A stretch of DNA of 32,293 bases. It comes from Chloroflexota bacterium (GTDB taxonomy: Bacteria; Chloroflexota; Dehalococcoidia; Dehalococcoidales; UBA2162). The stretch is taken from the NCBI GenBank assembly GCA_016190825.1, contig JACPPV010000014.1, positions 1-32,293 on the forward strand, written 5' to 3'. Under the pieces are notes generated by a model, which ran no database searches, was not told the DNA's origin, and worked only from the letters and a program-made list of their open reading frames with translations. This document shows positions 6,990-15,451 of this stretch, piece by piece. The position numbers and the translations under genes were made by a program. The number at the start of each line of letters is the position of its first letter. Position 1 is the first letter of the stretch.

Positions 6990-7814
6990 ATGAAAAGGTT
7001 CCTTCGCCGTGTATTCACCTCTTTTCTGTTTTTCATGCTGGTCGGCGTGGCGCTGGGGATAGCCGTCGCTGTTCCTGTCATCCCGCGTCCGAAGATTGTC
7101 ACTATCTCTATTTCCGGGCCCATGCTGGACCAAGCGTTCACCGATGATGCGCTGGACACGCTGAGAAAGCTCGGGAAAGATAACAGCGTGCGGGCCGTGG
7201 TGCTCCAGATAGACAGCCCGGGCGGCGGTGCTTCGCTGGTGGAGCCGGTTTATCTGGAGCTTCTCCGCCTGCGCCAGAAAAAGCCGGTGATTGCGGTAGT
7301 TGGCTCAATGGCTGCCAGCGGCGGCTATTATCTTGCCGCGGCGGCAGACTATATCTACGCCCAACCGACCTCCCAGGTGGGCAGCATCGGCGTCTTCAGC
7401 GGCTTACCTCAAGCTGAGCAACTGGCTGAGGACCTTCTCACCAGTGGATTGTTCAAGGCTACCGGCGGCTCAAAGCGCAAAGCAATCGAAGAACTGGAGA
7501 TGGTCAGGCAGGAGTTTGTTTCCGCAGTCACTCTGCAGCGAGGCGGGCGTCTAACGCTATCAGACCAGCAAATTTCGCTGGGAGCGCTTTACCTGGGCAC
7601 TGACGCGCTGAGATACGGGCTTATCGATGAAATAGGGCCGGTGACGGTGGCAATTGAGAGGGCTGCCGAGATGGCCCGCATTCGGAACTATGAGGTGGTA
7701 AAAAAGACTATTTTTCAGCCGCTGCCTTTCTTTTTCTTTTTCAGCGTAGAACAGATGAAGGCACAGATCAGTTCAGCGCCGGGCTATTATTATCTTTATT
7801 TTGAATCGAAATGA
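6990..7814 (+). CDS. sppA: S49-family signal peptide peptidase, SppA type
   Basis: A membrane-bound protease that degrades cleaved signal peptides or membrane protein fragments. The 274 residues form the short, single-domain bacterial type. An N-terminal transmembrane segment ('FLFFMLVGVALGIAVAVPVI') is followed by the ClpP/crotonase fold: 'VVLQIDSPGGG', 'VGSMAASGGYYLA' with nucleophile S110, 'GSIGVF', and K162 in 'TGGSKRKA', 52 residues later, the spacing known for the Ser/Lys dyad. The tail contains an unusual Phe-rich stretch near residue 246-252. The stop overlaps the next gene's start by four bases (ATGA), so the two are coupled. Confidence 0.9.
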   Translation: MKRFLRRVFTSFLFFMLVGVALGIAVAVPVIPRPKIVTISISGPMLDQAFTDDALDTLRKLGKDNSVRAVVLQIDSPGGGASLVEPVYLELLRLRQKKPVIAVVGSMAASGGYYLAAAADYIYAQPTSQVGSIGVFSGLPQAEQLAEDLLTSGLFKATGGSKRKAIEELEMVRQEFVSAVTLQRGGRLTLSDQQISLGALYLGTDALRYGLIDEIGPVTVAIERAAEMARIRNYEVVKKTIFQPLPFFFFFSVEQMKAQISSAPGYYYLYFESK

Positions 7815-8767
7815 GAGCATTTATTTCAATAGCTTCCAGGATTATCGTAGTTCTCGTAGTTGCTGCTGCGATTGTTGCAGGGCGAGCTCTCTTTTTTCAT
7901 GAAGGGTCTTACCAGCCCTCGTCAGTGGCAATGCCTGGCTACACGCAGGTGGCCGTGCCGCCGGCACCGACCACAGAGTTCACCGATAACTTTACTAAAG
8001 GAAGCGGCATCGTCCTGGTTGACCTCGCTCACCGAAATCGTTTTTTCCGGGAAGAACTGAGCCCGCTGTTCCTGCCGCTGGTCTCTCGTGGGTTGACCGT
8101 CAGGTTCCTCAGCCCCGCGGATAACCTGGAAAAGGAACTTTTGGGGGATACGGAGGAAGAGAAAGGCAACGGGGAAACTCCAGCCAACGGCGAGGAGGAA
8201 GTTGCACTGAATGATGGGAACGAAGAGGAAAAAGAGGCGCCAGCGGACGTTTTCATCATTATCGCGCCGCAGGAGGAATTCAGCAACGACGCGCTGAAAA
8301 CGGTAAAGAAGTTTGTTGACAAAGGCGGCAAACTCCTGCTAATTGCCGACCCGACAAGAAGCGGGACACAGATAAACAAGCTGGCGATGGGCTTTGGACT
8401 GATCTTCGAGTCCGATTACCTGTATAACATGATAGAAAACGAACTCAATTATCGCAATGTCTTCATTACTGATTTCAAGCAGAACGGAGTAACCGGAAAA
8501 CTGAAGAAGATTGCCCTTTATACCGCTGGCTCGATATCCTCGGCCGATGCCGGCATTGCCTTTACCGGCGGTAATACCTTTTCTTCGCTGGTGGAATCAA
8601 GACAGCGGCTGTCACCCATCGCGCTCACATCAGATGATAAGATCCTAGCCGTTTATGATATCACTTTCATGACCGAGCCCTACAACGGCATCCTCGATAA
8701 CAACCAGCTCATTGCCAACATTGCCGACTGGGTGGCGCAGAAGGGTAAGCGGACCACATCGAAATAG
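7811..8767 (+). CDS. membrane-anchored protein with GATase-like/DUF4350-type domain
   Basis: A 318-residue protein with an N-terminal membrane segment (residues 8-28) and an extracytoplasmic domain. 'GIVLVDLAHRNRF' and later 'VFIIIAPQEEFSNDALKTVKKFVDKGGKLLLIADPTR' resemble the glutamine-amidotransferase-like fold of DUF4350 and gliding-motility GldG-type proteins, which lacks a catalytic Cys here. Between them is a low-complexity acidic insert (about residues 112-148, many Glu, Asn and Gly). Translation is coupled to sppA by a 4-base overlap, suggesting a shared membrane complex or quality-control role. The family assignment is tentative. Confidence 0.7.
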   Translation: MRAFISIASRIIVVLVVAAAIVAGRALFFHEGSYQPSSVAMPGYTQVAVPPAPTTEFTDNFTKGSGIVLVDLAHRNRFFREELSPLFLPLVSRGLTVRFLSPADNLEKELLGDTEEEKGNGETPANGEEEVALNDGNEEEKEAPADVFIIIAPQEEFSNDALKTVKKFVDKGGKLLLIADPTRSGTQINKLAMGFGLIFESDYLYNMIENELNYRNVFITDFKQNGVTGKLKKIALYTAGSISSADAGIAFTGGNTFSSLVESRQRLSPIALTSDDKILAVYDITFMTEPYNGILDNNQLIANIADWVAQKGKRTTSK

Positions 8768-8897
8768 ATCTTTCGGACTACCCATGTTATCCATTTGGCC
8801 AGTTTTGGCCCCCCTCGCCCGTTTTCAGGTAACCAACTAGAGTTTCTTGCGTTTTATCTTGTAACAACTCAGCAAAGAGGGGGTCAATAATAAAAAA

Positions 8898-9569
8898 ATG
8901 GTAAAGACTGCTTTCGCCTTTCTCATCACAGGTTTTCTGGCGCTGACTGCTGCATGTGCGCCGGCGCAGACAGGGGCTCCCTCATCGCCGGCTGGCTCAC
9001 CGGCGCCCGTCTCCACAGAGCCACAGGTTGTAATTCCTTCGGGGCAGGTTACTCCCCCTTCCTCCGCTCCCTCAGCCATGCTGGGCATTCTGGAAATCAG
9101 GGTTACTGACCCGCCCCCGGCTGATGTCACGAAGGCCATCGTCTACCTGAGCAACATCGAGGTCCACCGGGTATCCGGCAATATTACCGACAATGTTTCG
9201 GACAACGCATCAGACAGCGGGGGAGAATGGATATCGGTGCTCGGCAAGCCCCCGAGCTTTGACCTGATGGACGTCATCGGCGTAACCGCTCTTCTCGGCA
9301 GCGTAAACCTCACAGCGGGGAGCTTTACCCAGATACGCATGGATGTGGACAGGGTCGAGGTGACGACAGCCGCTGGTGATAACTTCACTGCCGAAGTCCC
9401 GAGCGGCAAACTGAAGATTGTGCGGCCATTCAGCGTAACTCCGGGCCTCAGGACAGTCCTCACCATAGATTTTGACGGGGAAAAATCACTGGTTATCACC
9501 GGGCAGGGAAAAGCGATTTTCAAACCGGTGGTCAAGTTGCTGGTTGAAGGCGGGAAACCGGCGGAGTAA
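8898..9569 (+). CDS. DUF4382 domain lipoprotein
   Basis: A 223-residue secreted lipoprotein. The signal peptide ends in a lipobox 'LTAAC' with Cys at residue 20, followed by a Pro/Ser/Ala-rich linker to about residue 55. The rest matches DUF4382: 'LEIRVTDPPPADVTKAIVYLSNIEVHRV', 'GEWISVLG', 'FDLMDVIGVTALLGSVNLTAGSFTQIRMDV', 'VPSGKLKIVRPF' and 'LTIDFDGEKSLV'. The family is common in bacterial and archaeal cell-surface lipoproteins and its function is unknown. A GAGGGGG lies about 15 bases before the ATG, further than usual. The 130 bases upstream of it hold no gene. Confidence 0.88.
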   Translation: MVKTAFAFLITGFLALTAACAPAQTGAPSSPAGSPAPVSTEPQVVIPSGQVTPPSSAPSAMLGILEIRVTDPPPADVTKAIVYLSNIEVHRVSGNITDNVSDNASDSGGEWISVLGKPPSFDLMDVIGVTALLGSVNLTAGSFTQIRMDVDRVEVTTAAGDNFTAEVPSGKLKIVRPFSVTPGLRTVLTIDFDGEKSLVITGQGKAIFKPVVKLLVEGGKPAE

Positions 9570-9677
9570 AGAGGCTTGTTCAAAAGGATGATTTTTTGCT
9601 GGCGCTCTTGATTTTTCAAACTGGAAATGGTTAAATGAACTATTACATAATGTCAGGTATGTGCAGGGAGGAGTGAG

Positions 9678-10718
9678 ATGAAAAGACATTTCGTGAAAAT
9701 CGCCGGTCTCTTGGCGTTGGTTGTCCTGTTGGCCAGCGCCTCTATTGCGGCGGGCCCGCCGTTCCCGAACCCCGGGATAGACAGGGCCATCAATGTCGCC
9801 AATGAACATGCCACTGACGTGCTCATGGATTTGCCCGGGGTGGTTGGTTTTGGCGTCGGGTTGAATGAAGGGGGCCGGGCGGTAATTTTTGCCTTCACGG
9901 AACGCCCCGGCGTGCCGGGCATTCCCGGCTCAATTGAGGGTGTTCCGGTAGTCCCGCAGGTGACAGGCAAGATAGTCGCCCTGGACCATAATCCCAAACA
10001 CAAACCGGGCGGCGGTGACGCCGTAGACACGACGGCGCGTTTCCCCCGGCCGGTGCCAATCGGTGTATCTACGGGGCACCCGGATGTCACTGCTGGAACA
10101 ATCGGCGCCAGGGTTACGGATGGGACAAATGCCTATGCCCTGAGCAATAACCATGTCTATGCTAACAGTAACGCTGCCAATATTGCTGACCCGGTGATTC
10201 AGCCGGGGGCATATGACGGCGGCGTCGCCGGGTCTGATACCATCGGCAACTTGAGCGCCTATAAAGAAATACTCTGGCACCAGAGTGACGGCACCATTCC
10301 GACCAACAAGGTTGATGCCGCCATTGCTCTATCTGGCACCGATAATCTTGGCAATGCTACTCCTTCCAACGGGTACGGAGTACCCAAATCGCAGACTGCT
10401 CCCGCAGTCATCAACGCCAAGGTCCAGAAGTACGGCCGCACAACCGGCTTGACGAAAGGCTTCGTCTGGGCAATTAACTCTACGGTTGACGTCCAGTACG
10501 GTCCAGATCAAGTGGCCAGATTCGTGGGGCAAATCGTTCTGAAGGGGCAGGGTAAGGGCGGCTTCAGCGCCGGCGGTGACTCTGGCTCGCTCATCGTGAC
10601 GACCAATCGGAATCCTGTCGGGCTGCTCTTTGCCGGTAATTCCTTCTTTGACTATACCTTCGCGAATCCCATTGATGACGTCCTCGCCAGCTTTGGAGTA
10701 TCCGTAGACGGCGAGTGA
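9678..10718 (+). CDS. secreted trypsin-fold serine protease with N-terminal accessory domain
   Basis: A 346-residue exported protein. A cleavable signal peptide ends near 'ASIAAG' (residues 20-25). Residues about 30-95 form a small domain ('VLMDLPGVVGFGVGL' to 'IEGVPVVPQVTGKIVAL') typical of Nal1-like peptidases. The protease domain has the catalytic triad His159 ('LSNNHVYA'), Asp213 ('NKVDAAIA') and Ser302 ('GGDSGSLI'). There are almost no cysteines, unlike eukaryotic trypsins. GGGAGGAG just before the ATG supports the start. A hairpin terminator follows the gene. The adjacent small gene repeats the N-terminal domain. It may act as a secreted or cell-surface protease; the substrate is unknown. 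Confidence 0.87.
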   Translation: MKRHFVKIAGLLALVVLLASASIAAGPPFPNPGIDRAINVANEHATDVLMDLPGVVGFGVGLNEGGRAVIFAFTERPGVPGIPGSIEGVPVVPQVTGKIVALDHNPKHKPGGGDAVDTTARFPRPVPIGVSTGHPDVTAGTIGARVTDGTNAYALSNNHVYANSNAANIADPVIQPGAYDGGVAGSDTIGNLSAYKEILWHQSDGTIPTNKVDAAIALSGTDNLGNATPSNGYGVPKSQTAPAVINAKVQKYGRTTGLTKGFVWAINSTVDVQYGPDQVARFVGQIVLKGQGKGGFSAGGDSGSLIVTTNRNPVGLLFAGNSFFDYTFANPIDDVLASFGVSVDGE

Positions 10719-10756
10719 CAGGATGTTATCCCGGGTAAAATAACTTATAGAACAGC

Positions 10757-10788
10757 GGGAGGGGTGTATGCCCCTCCTTGCTTTTTAT
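10757..10788 (+). terminator. rho-independent terminator of the secreted protease gene
   Basis: GGAGGGG (10758-10764) pairs with CCCCTCC (10771-10777) around a 6-base loop and is followed by TTGCTTTTTATT. It lies 40 bases after the protease stop. An ATG at 10768 lies in the loop, so it is unlikely to be the start of the following gene. Confidence 0.75.
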
Positions 10789-10833
10789 TGCCCTTCCAAT
10801 CTTAGTGGTTCAGGGCAAAGGCAGGGACAGGCA

Positions 10834-11052
10834 GTGCGCAAAAGTATCGAGGCTGTGTTGCGGGAATACAGTATCCGGCTGATGGCGCTTGAGGGGGTGG
10901 TGGCGGTGGCAGAAGGACTGAGCGGCAGAAGGCCGTGTATCCGTGTCCTCGTGGCCAGAAAGACGGAAGACCTGCTGCAAAAAATACCGCCGGACATCGA
11001 GGGATACCCTGTACTGGTGGACGAGAGTGGAGAGGTGCGGGCGCTGGGTTAG
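10834..11052 (+). CDS. small protein related to the N-terminal domain of the adjacent protease
   Basis: A short protein of about 72 residues if the GTG at 10834 is used. 'SIRLMALEGVVAVAEGL' followed by 'IPPDIEGYPVLVDESGEVRAL' aligns almost without gaps to residues about 34-95 of the secreted protease just upstream ('DVLMDLPGVVGFGVGL', 'IPGSIEGVPVVPQVTGKIVAL'). The open frame reaches back to an ATG at 10768, but that codon lies within the terminator hairpin and would add a tail unlike the homologous region. No signal peptide is visible with either start, so the product is probably cytoplasmic. No strong ribosome binding site is seen. It overlaps the convergent def gene by four bases. Confidence 0.58.
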   Translation: MRKSIEAVLREYSIRLMALEGVVAVAEGLSGRRPCIRVLVARKTEDLLQKIPPDIEGYPVLVDESGEVRALG

Positions 11053-11558
11053 CTTTCCAGCGTAATTGCGGCTTCGGCCCCGGCTTCCTCCGGCTCAACT
11101 TTGCGCAGCTTGCTCGGGCTTTCCAGATGATCGATGTAGAGGACGCCGTTCAGGTGGTCTATTTCATGCTCCAACGCTTGGGCAAGTAGCTCTTCGCCCT
11201 TAATCCGTATTTCTCTCCCATTCCGGTCGAGAGCCTTAACGGTCACGGAGAGGGCGCGCTTTATCTCCCCGATATAGCCGGGAATGCTGAGACAGCCCTC
11301 ATTGACCGTGCGTTCTCCGGTCTTGCGCATGATCTGGGGATTGACCAGGACGATGTCTTCCTCCTCCGGCACACCGATTACAATAACCCGTAGCGGGACA
11401 CCGACCTGCGGTGCCGCCAAGCCGACTCCCGGGGCGGCGTGCATCGTTTCCCGCATGTCTTCGATAAGTTTTTTGAGTGCGTTGTCGAAGAACTTCACTT
11501 TCCGCGCTTTTTGCCTCAGTATCGGATCAGGAGCGGTGCGAATACGTATGATTGCCAT
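11049..11558 (-). CDS. def: Peptide deformylase
   Basis: Removes the formyl group from the N-terminal methionine of nascent proteins; a metal-dependent amidase acting at the ribosome. All three family motifs are present: 'GVGLAAPQVG' (about residues 44-53), 'EGCLSIPG' with the metal-ligand Cys, and 'QALEHEIDHLNG' with the two metal-ligand His residues and the catalytic Glu. At 169 residues it is standard length, with a charged Glu/Ala-rich tail. It is convergent with the small protease-domain gene and is separated from priA upstream by a 220-base gap containing a dispersed repeat, so it probably has its own promoter. Confidence 0.96.
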   Translation of the reverse strand: MAIIRIRTAPDPILRQKARKVKFFDNALKKLIEDMRETMHAAPGVGLAAPQVGVPLRVIVIGVPEEEDIVLVNPQIMRKTGERTVNEGCLSIPGYIGEIKRALSVTVKALDRNGREIRIKGEELLAQALEHEIDHLNGVLYIDHLESPSKLRKVEPEEAGAEAAITLES

Positions 11559-11663
11559 TTACAATGAACCTGTCGAACTATCTTACATAAACAGCGAACA
11601 ACTTTAGTTAAATTATAGCTAATCTGCGGGCGTGAGTAAAATAGTAGTGAGCCTTCAGCGCAA

Positions 11664-11731
11664 CTACCACCCCTGCGAAAGCAGGGGTCTACTCCTTGCG
11701 CAAAGTGGATTCCAGCTTTCGCTGTAATGAC
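11664..11731. repeat. two-hairpin dispersed repeat (REP-like)
   Basis: CCCCTGC (11670-11676) and GCAGGGG (11681-11687) form a perfect stem with a GAAA tetraloop. A second stem, CAGC-TTTC-GCTG (11713-11724), sits within a segment that reads on the minus strand as GTCATTACAGCGAAAGC then TGGAATCCAC, the style of short dispersed repeats seen in many bacterial genomes (GTCATTCC...GCGAAAGC...GGAATC). It fills the gap between priA and def and contains no gene. Confidence 0.6.
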
Positions 11732-11779
11732 GATGAGGGACGCGCAGTGACAATCTGTCTACTTCTTGTCCAGATACAG

Positions 11780-14218
11780 TTAGCTCAATCCCAGCGGGTC
11801 AACGTCAATCGTCCAGCCCTGGGGTATGGGCACGCGGGCAAGAAGGCTGGCGGGGTCATCTCCGCGCAGGAATAGCTGCCAGCGGTAACGGCCGCGGCGG
11901 CGGCTGATGAAGGCGGGGGCAGGACCAAGTACATCTATGTTTGAAACGCCTCTCGATTCCATCTCTTGGAGGAGCATGTGTTTCATCCTTTCCGCTTCTT
12001 CCCGGCAGCGCTGGTCATTGGTAGCGGAATAGGTAAGTGCGGCCATGCGGCAAAAAGGCGGCTCGTTAAACTGCCGGCGAAATGCGGATTCCTTCTCGTA
12101 GAAAAGCTGGTAGTCGTGTTTTGCCGCCGCCTTAATTGCGTAGTGTTCGGGGTTGTAGGTCTGAATGATGACCTGCCCGCCCCTCGGACCGCGCCCGGCC
12201 CGGCCGGCCACCTGGGTGAGAAGTTGGAAGGTCCTCTCGCCAGCGCGGAAGTCCGGCAGATTCAGTCCGGTATCGGCATTGATGACCCCGACGAGGGTGA
12301 CCTGGGGCAGGTCAAGCCCCTTGCTAACCATCTGAGTGCCGATCAAAATGTCCGCCTCGTGGCGGCGGAAACTGTCAAGTATTGCCTCATGGGAGCCTTT
12401 TGTCCGGGTAGTATCGCTGTCCCACCTGAGAAGCCGCGCCCGGGGGAAGGCAAGAGCCGTTTCTTCTTCCAGCTTTTCAGTACCTGTGCCGAGGAACTTT
12501 ATCCGCCGGTTCTGACAGCGGGGGCAGACCCTGGGTGCCGGTGCGCGGTAGTTGCACTGATGACATACTAGCGCATCCTGAGACGAGTGGTAGGTCAGCG
12601 CCACATCACAGCGGCGGCAGCGCAGCACAAGACCGCAGCGGCGGCACTGGACAAAGGTAGAGGCGCCCCGGCGGTTCAGGAAAAGGATTGCCTGCTCGCC
12701 GCTATCCAGCGCTGCACCTATCGCCCGGAACAGGGGGCGGCTGAAGAGGCCGGTGTTCCCTGCCTTGAGCTCGTCCCTCATGTCAACCACGTCGACACGG
12801 GGCAGGGGAGAATTAGCGAATGGCGTTACCCGCTCCGGAAGCTCCACGAGCTGATAGTCCGCCTTCTGTGCCCGGTAATAGGTCTCGACGTCCGGCGTGG
12901 CGCTCCCCAGGACAACTGCGGCGCCGCTCAGCTCAGCCAGCTTGATTGCCACAGTCCGCGCGTGGTAGTGAGGAGACTGGTCCGCTTGCTTGTAATTCCA
13001 TTCATGTTCTTCGTCAATTACTATCAGCCCCAGGTCCGGCTGCGGCGCGAAAAGGGCGCTACGCGCCCCGATGACAACATCGAATTCGCCGTCCCTGATT
13101 CTCTGCCATTCATCGAACCGTTCCCCGGGCGAGAGCCGGCTGTGGATGACAGCCACCTTCCCTGGGAAGCGAGAGGCGAAACGCTCGATGGTCTGCGGAG
13201 TCAGTGCAATCTCCGGCACAAGGACAATGCCTTTTTCCCCCCGTCTCACCGCCTCCGCCAGGGCTTGAAGATAGATCTCGGTCTTGCCGCTGCCCGTCAC
13301 GCCGTGGAGCAGGAAAACGCGAGATGCGCCTTTCCCGGCAGATTTCGGCAGTCCTGACGCTAGCGTCTTCAAAGCTGCTTCCTGGGCAGGGGTGAGGGGG
13401 AGAGGAAATGATGGCACTGTGGTATGGTGGGCAAGAGGGTCGTGCCTGACTACTACCGGTTGCATGGCGACCAGGCCCTCATGAACGAGAGCATTGATTT
13501 GCATCCCGGTGCAGCCAGTCTGCTGCCTTACTTCAGCCAGAGTCATCGGCTTGGATTGCCCGGCTATAAAGTCCAGTACAGCTGCCTGTTTTCTGGCTCT
13601 TTTGAGTCGTAGACCGGCGGATGCTTCCCGAGCCTTCGCAAGGCTTACCGCCATGCTGACATAGAGCGTCGTTTTAGGCTTGACCCTGACCGGCTCAAGA
13701 TCGTGGGTTTTGAGCAGTAAGCCTCGCCTCACCAGCCGGTTGGCAAGGTTCTGGGCTTTCCCCTTGCCAAGTTTCTTTTCCAGGGCTTTTAAGCTCGTCT
13801 TATCCCGCCCTTGTACCATTTTGAGCGTGCGTTCTTCTTCAGGGCTGAGACGGGATGAATCAAAGTCATCCGGGATTTTCGGTGAAAGAAACGTCTGCGC
13901 CTGGCGGTCGAATCCCGGCGGCAGCATCAGGGCGACGGTATCATAGAGAGGTGCTTGGTAATAATCGCTCAGCCAGTAAGCCAGGTCGACTTGCCGGGGT
14001 GACAGCACGGGGTGGACATCGATAATCCCGGCGATGCCCTTTGTCTCTTCCACCGCCGGGCTATCCGTGAGTTGGAGCACCACGCCCTGGAGGACACGGG
14101 CACCAAAGGGCACCCAGACGGCCTGCCCCGCCTCAATTTTCAGGCTGGGAGGAATAGAATAGCTGAAAGTCCGGCGCCGGGCAATCGGTGAATTGACACA
14201 AACCTCGGCATAGCCCAT
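11780..14218 (-). CDS. priA: Primosomal protein N' (replication restart helicase PriA)
   Basis: A 3'-5' DNA helicase that reloads the replisome at stalled forks. At 812 residues it has the full architecture: N-terminal 3'-DNA-binding domain ('RRTFSYSIPP', 'VWVPFGARVLQGVV', 'YYQAPLYDTVALMLPPG'), winged-helix region, Walker A 'GVTGSGKTE' (K312), Walker B 'VIDEEHEWNYK', 'LGSATPDVETY', a zinc-binding insert with four CxxC pairs ('CRRCGLVLRCRRC', 'CHQCNYR', 'CPRCQNRR'), 'GTGTEKLEEE', and helicase motif 'QVAGRAGRG'. It lies downstream of rplS with a 26-base gap and may be read from the trmD transcript. Confidence 0.97.
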   Translation of the reverse strand: MGYAEVCVNSPIARRRTFSYSIPPSLKIEAGQAVWVPFGARVLQGVVLQLTDSPAVEETKGIAGIIDVHPVLSPRQVDLAYWLSDYYQAPLYDTVALMLPPGFDRQAQTFLSPKIPDDFDSSRLSPEEERTLKMVQGRDKTSLKALEKKLGKGKAQNLANRLVRRGLLLKTHDLEPVRVKPKTTLYVSMAVSLAKAREASAGLRLKRARKQAAVLDFIAGQSKPMTLAEVRQQTGCTGMQINALVHEGLVAMQPVVVRHDPLAHHTTVPSFPLPLTPAQEAALKTLASGLPKSAGKGASRVFLLHGVTGSGKTEIYLQALAEAVRRGEKGIVLVPEIALTPQTIERFASRFPGKVAVIHSRLSPGERFDEWQRIRDGEFDVVIGARSALFAPQPDLGLIVIDEEHEWNYKQADQSPHYHARTVAIKLAELSGAAVVLGSATPDVETYYRAQKADYQLVELPERVTPFANSPLPRVDVVDMRDELKAGNTGLFSRPLFRAIGAALDSGEQAILFLNRRGASTFVQCRRCGLVLRCRRCDVALTYHSSQDALVCHQCNYRAPAPRVCPRCQNRRIKFLGTGTEKLEEETALAFPRARLLRWDSDTTRTKGSHEAILDSFRRHEADILIGTQMVSKGLDLPQVTLVGVINADTGLNLPDFRAGERTFQLLTQVAGRAGRGPRGGQVIIQTYNPEHYAIKAAAKHDYQLFYEKESAFRRQFNEPPFCRMAALTYSATNDQRCREEAERMKHMLLQEMESRGVSNIDVLGPAPAFISRRRGRYRWQLFLRGDDPASLLARVPIPQGWTIDVDPLGLS

Positions 14219-14244
14219 ACCGCGCTCAGGTGTCCGGCTGCAAC

Positions 14245-14658
14245 CTAAACTTGCGCAGACGCCGTTGGGGCTGTGGTAGCGGCCGCCAAAGCCGTTGCCT
14301 CCTGCTCCAGTTCCGGCCCAGCGCGTCTCTCTTTGATGCGTGACGCACGCGCGCTTAGCCCGCGCAGATAATAAAGACGGGCACGGCGGACCTTTCCATG
14401 CCGCAGCACCTCTATTTTTTCGACGCGCGGCGAAAACATCGGGAACGTCCGCTCGACACCCACACCGTAGCTGACGCGCCGTACGGTGACAACCGGGCCG
14501 GCTCCGGTATGCCTCAATCTTATCACCACCCCCTGGAAAGCCTGGAGGCGCTCTTTGTCCCCTTCAACAACCTTGAAGCCGACCCTCACGGTGTCCCCGG
14601 GCGTCACCCATTTGATACCCGGATTTCTTTCAGTTTTAACGAGAGATGCAACGTCCAT
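14245..14658 (-). CDS. rplS: 50S ribosomal protein L19
   Basis: L19 sits at the subunit interface of the 50S particle. '[27 protein letters not shown]', '[44 protein letters not shown]' is a clear family match. At 137 residues it is longer than most L19 proteins because of a low-complexity Ala/Thr/Glu-rich tail after 'RIKERR'. It follows trmD by 24 bases, the classic trmD-rplS order, but rpsP and rimM, which often precede trmD, are absent here. Confidence 0.96.
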   Translation of the reverse strand: MDVASLVKTERNPGIKWVTPGDTVRVGFKVVEGDKERLQAFQGVVIRLRHTGAGPVVTVRRVSYGVGVERTFPMFSPRVEKIEVLRHGKVRRARLYYLRGLSARASRIKERRAGPELEQEATALAAATTAPTASAQV

Positions 14659-14682
14659 GTGTTACTTCTGCCTGTCCTTTCT

Positions 14683-15417
14683 TTATTTCTTGCTCAGCAA
14701 GCGTTTGTCCTGTTCGCTCAAGTTTGCCCTGTCAAGGAGGTCAGGACGGCGCTTCAAGGTGCGGAAGAGCGCCTGCTCCCGGCGCCACCGGGCGATTATG
14801 GCATGATTTCCCGAAAGCAAGACCTCCGGTACGCTCCAGCCCTGATACTCCGGCGGCCGCGTGTACTGGGGATATTCTAGCAGACCGGTGGCATAGGAGT
14901 CATCTATTGCCGAAACGTCCGAACCGAGAACTCCAGGAACCAGCCTCACCACGGCATCGGCGACGACCATCGCCGCCAGCTCGCCCCCGCTCAACACATA
15001 ATCACCGATGCTTATCTCATCAGTGGCAAGGTGCTCCACCACCCGCTCATCAACCCCCTCGTAGTGGCCGCAAATCAAGATAAGGTGGCTTTGCCTGGCC
15101 AGCTCAGCAGCTACCTGCTGTGAAAAGAGCCGCCCCTGCGGGGATAAAAGGATAACAGGTACAGGTTGAACCCCTTCCCCCTGCGTTTCCGTCTTTATCG
15201 CATCAACTGCCTCAAAGAGCGGCTCCGGTTTGAGCACCATGCCGGCGCCACCGCCATAAGGATAATCATCCACCGTATGATGCCTGTCATGGGTGTACTC
15301 CCTGAAATTGTGGACGTTTATCCGGACGTTTTCCCGCTCGGTGGCGCGCTTGAAGATTGCCGTGTTCAGAACACAGGCAAACATCTCCGGGAAAAGCGTC
15401 AATATGTCAATGCGCAT
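14683..15417 (-). CDS. trmD: tRNA (guanine-N1)-methyltransferase TrmD
   Basis: Methylates G37 next to the anticodon using SAM, preventing +1 frameshifts. The 244 residues include the canonical start '[13 protein letters not shown]', the trefoil-knot SAM site '[15 protein letters not shown]', '[30 protein letters not shown]' and the C-terminal '[19 protein letters not shown]'. An extended -10 element (TGC-TAGAAT) ends seven bases before the ATG, so the mRNA may start at or next to the start codon. Only an imperfect AGGG lies in the intervening seven bases. It heads trmD-rplS and perhaps priA. Confidence 0.96.
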   Translation of the reverse strand: MRIDILTLFPEMFACVLNTAIFKRATERENVRINVHNFREYTHDRHHTVDDYPYGGGAGMVLKPEPLFEAVDAIKTETQGEGVQPVPVILLSPQGRLFSQQVAAELARQSHLILICGHYEGVDERVVEHLATDEISIGDYVLSGGELAAMVVADAVVRLVPGVLGSDVSAIDDSYATGLLEYPQYTRPPEYQGWSVPEVLLSGNHAIIARWRREQALFRTLKRRPDLLDRANLSEQDKRLLSKK

Positions 15418-15424
15418 GAACCCT

Positions 15425-15433
15425 ATTCTAGCA
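15425..15433 (-). promoter_or_regulatory. extended -10 promoter element at trmD
   Basis: On the minus strand TGC-TAGAAT ends seven bases before the trmD ATG. The same string with its 5' flank (ACATATGCTAGAAT) recurs, with one difference, before the methyltransferase start with identical spacing. No good -35 box is visible here, which is compatible with an extended -10 promoter. Confidence 0.5.
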
Positions 15434-15451
15434 TATGTGGCGGCTTTTGTT

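Noticed and set aside
12587-13357. Long plus-strand open frame (about 256 codons) opposite priA
   Set aside because: It lies entirely antisense to priA's conserved helicase motifs, has no family resemblance and a composition expected of an antisense shadow in GC-rich DNA.
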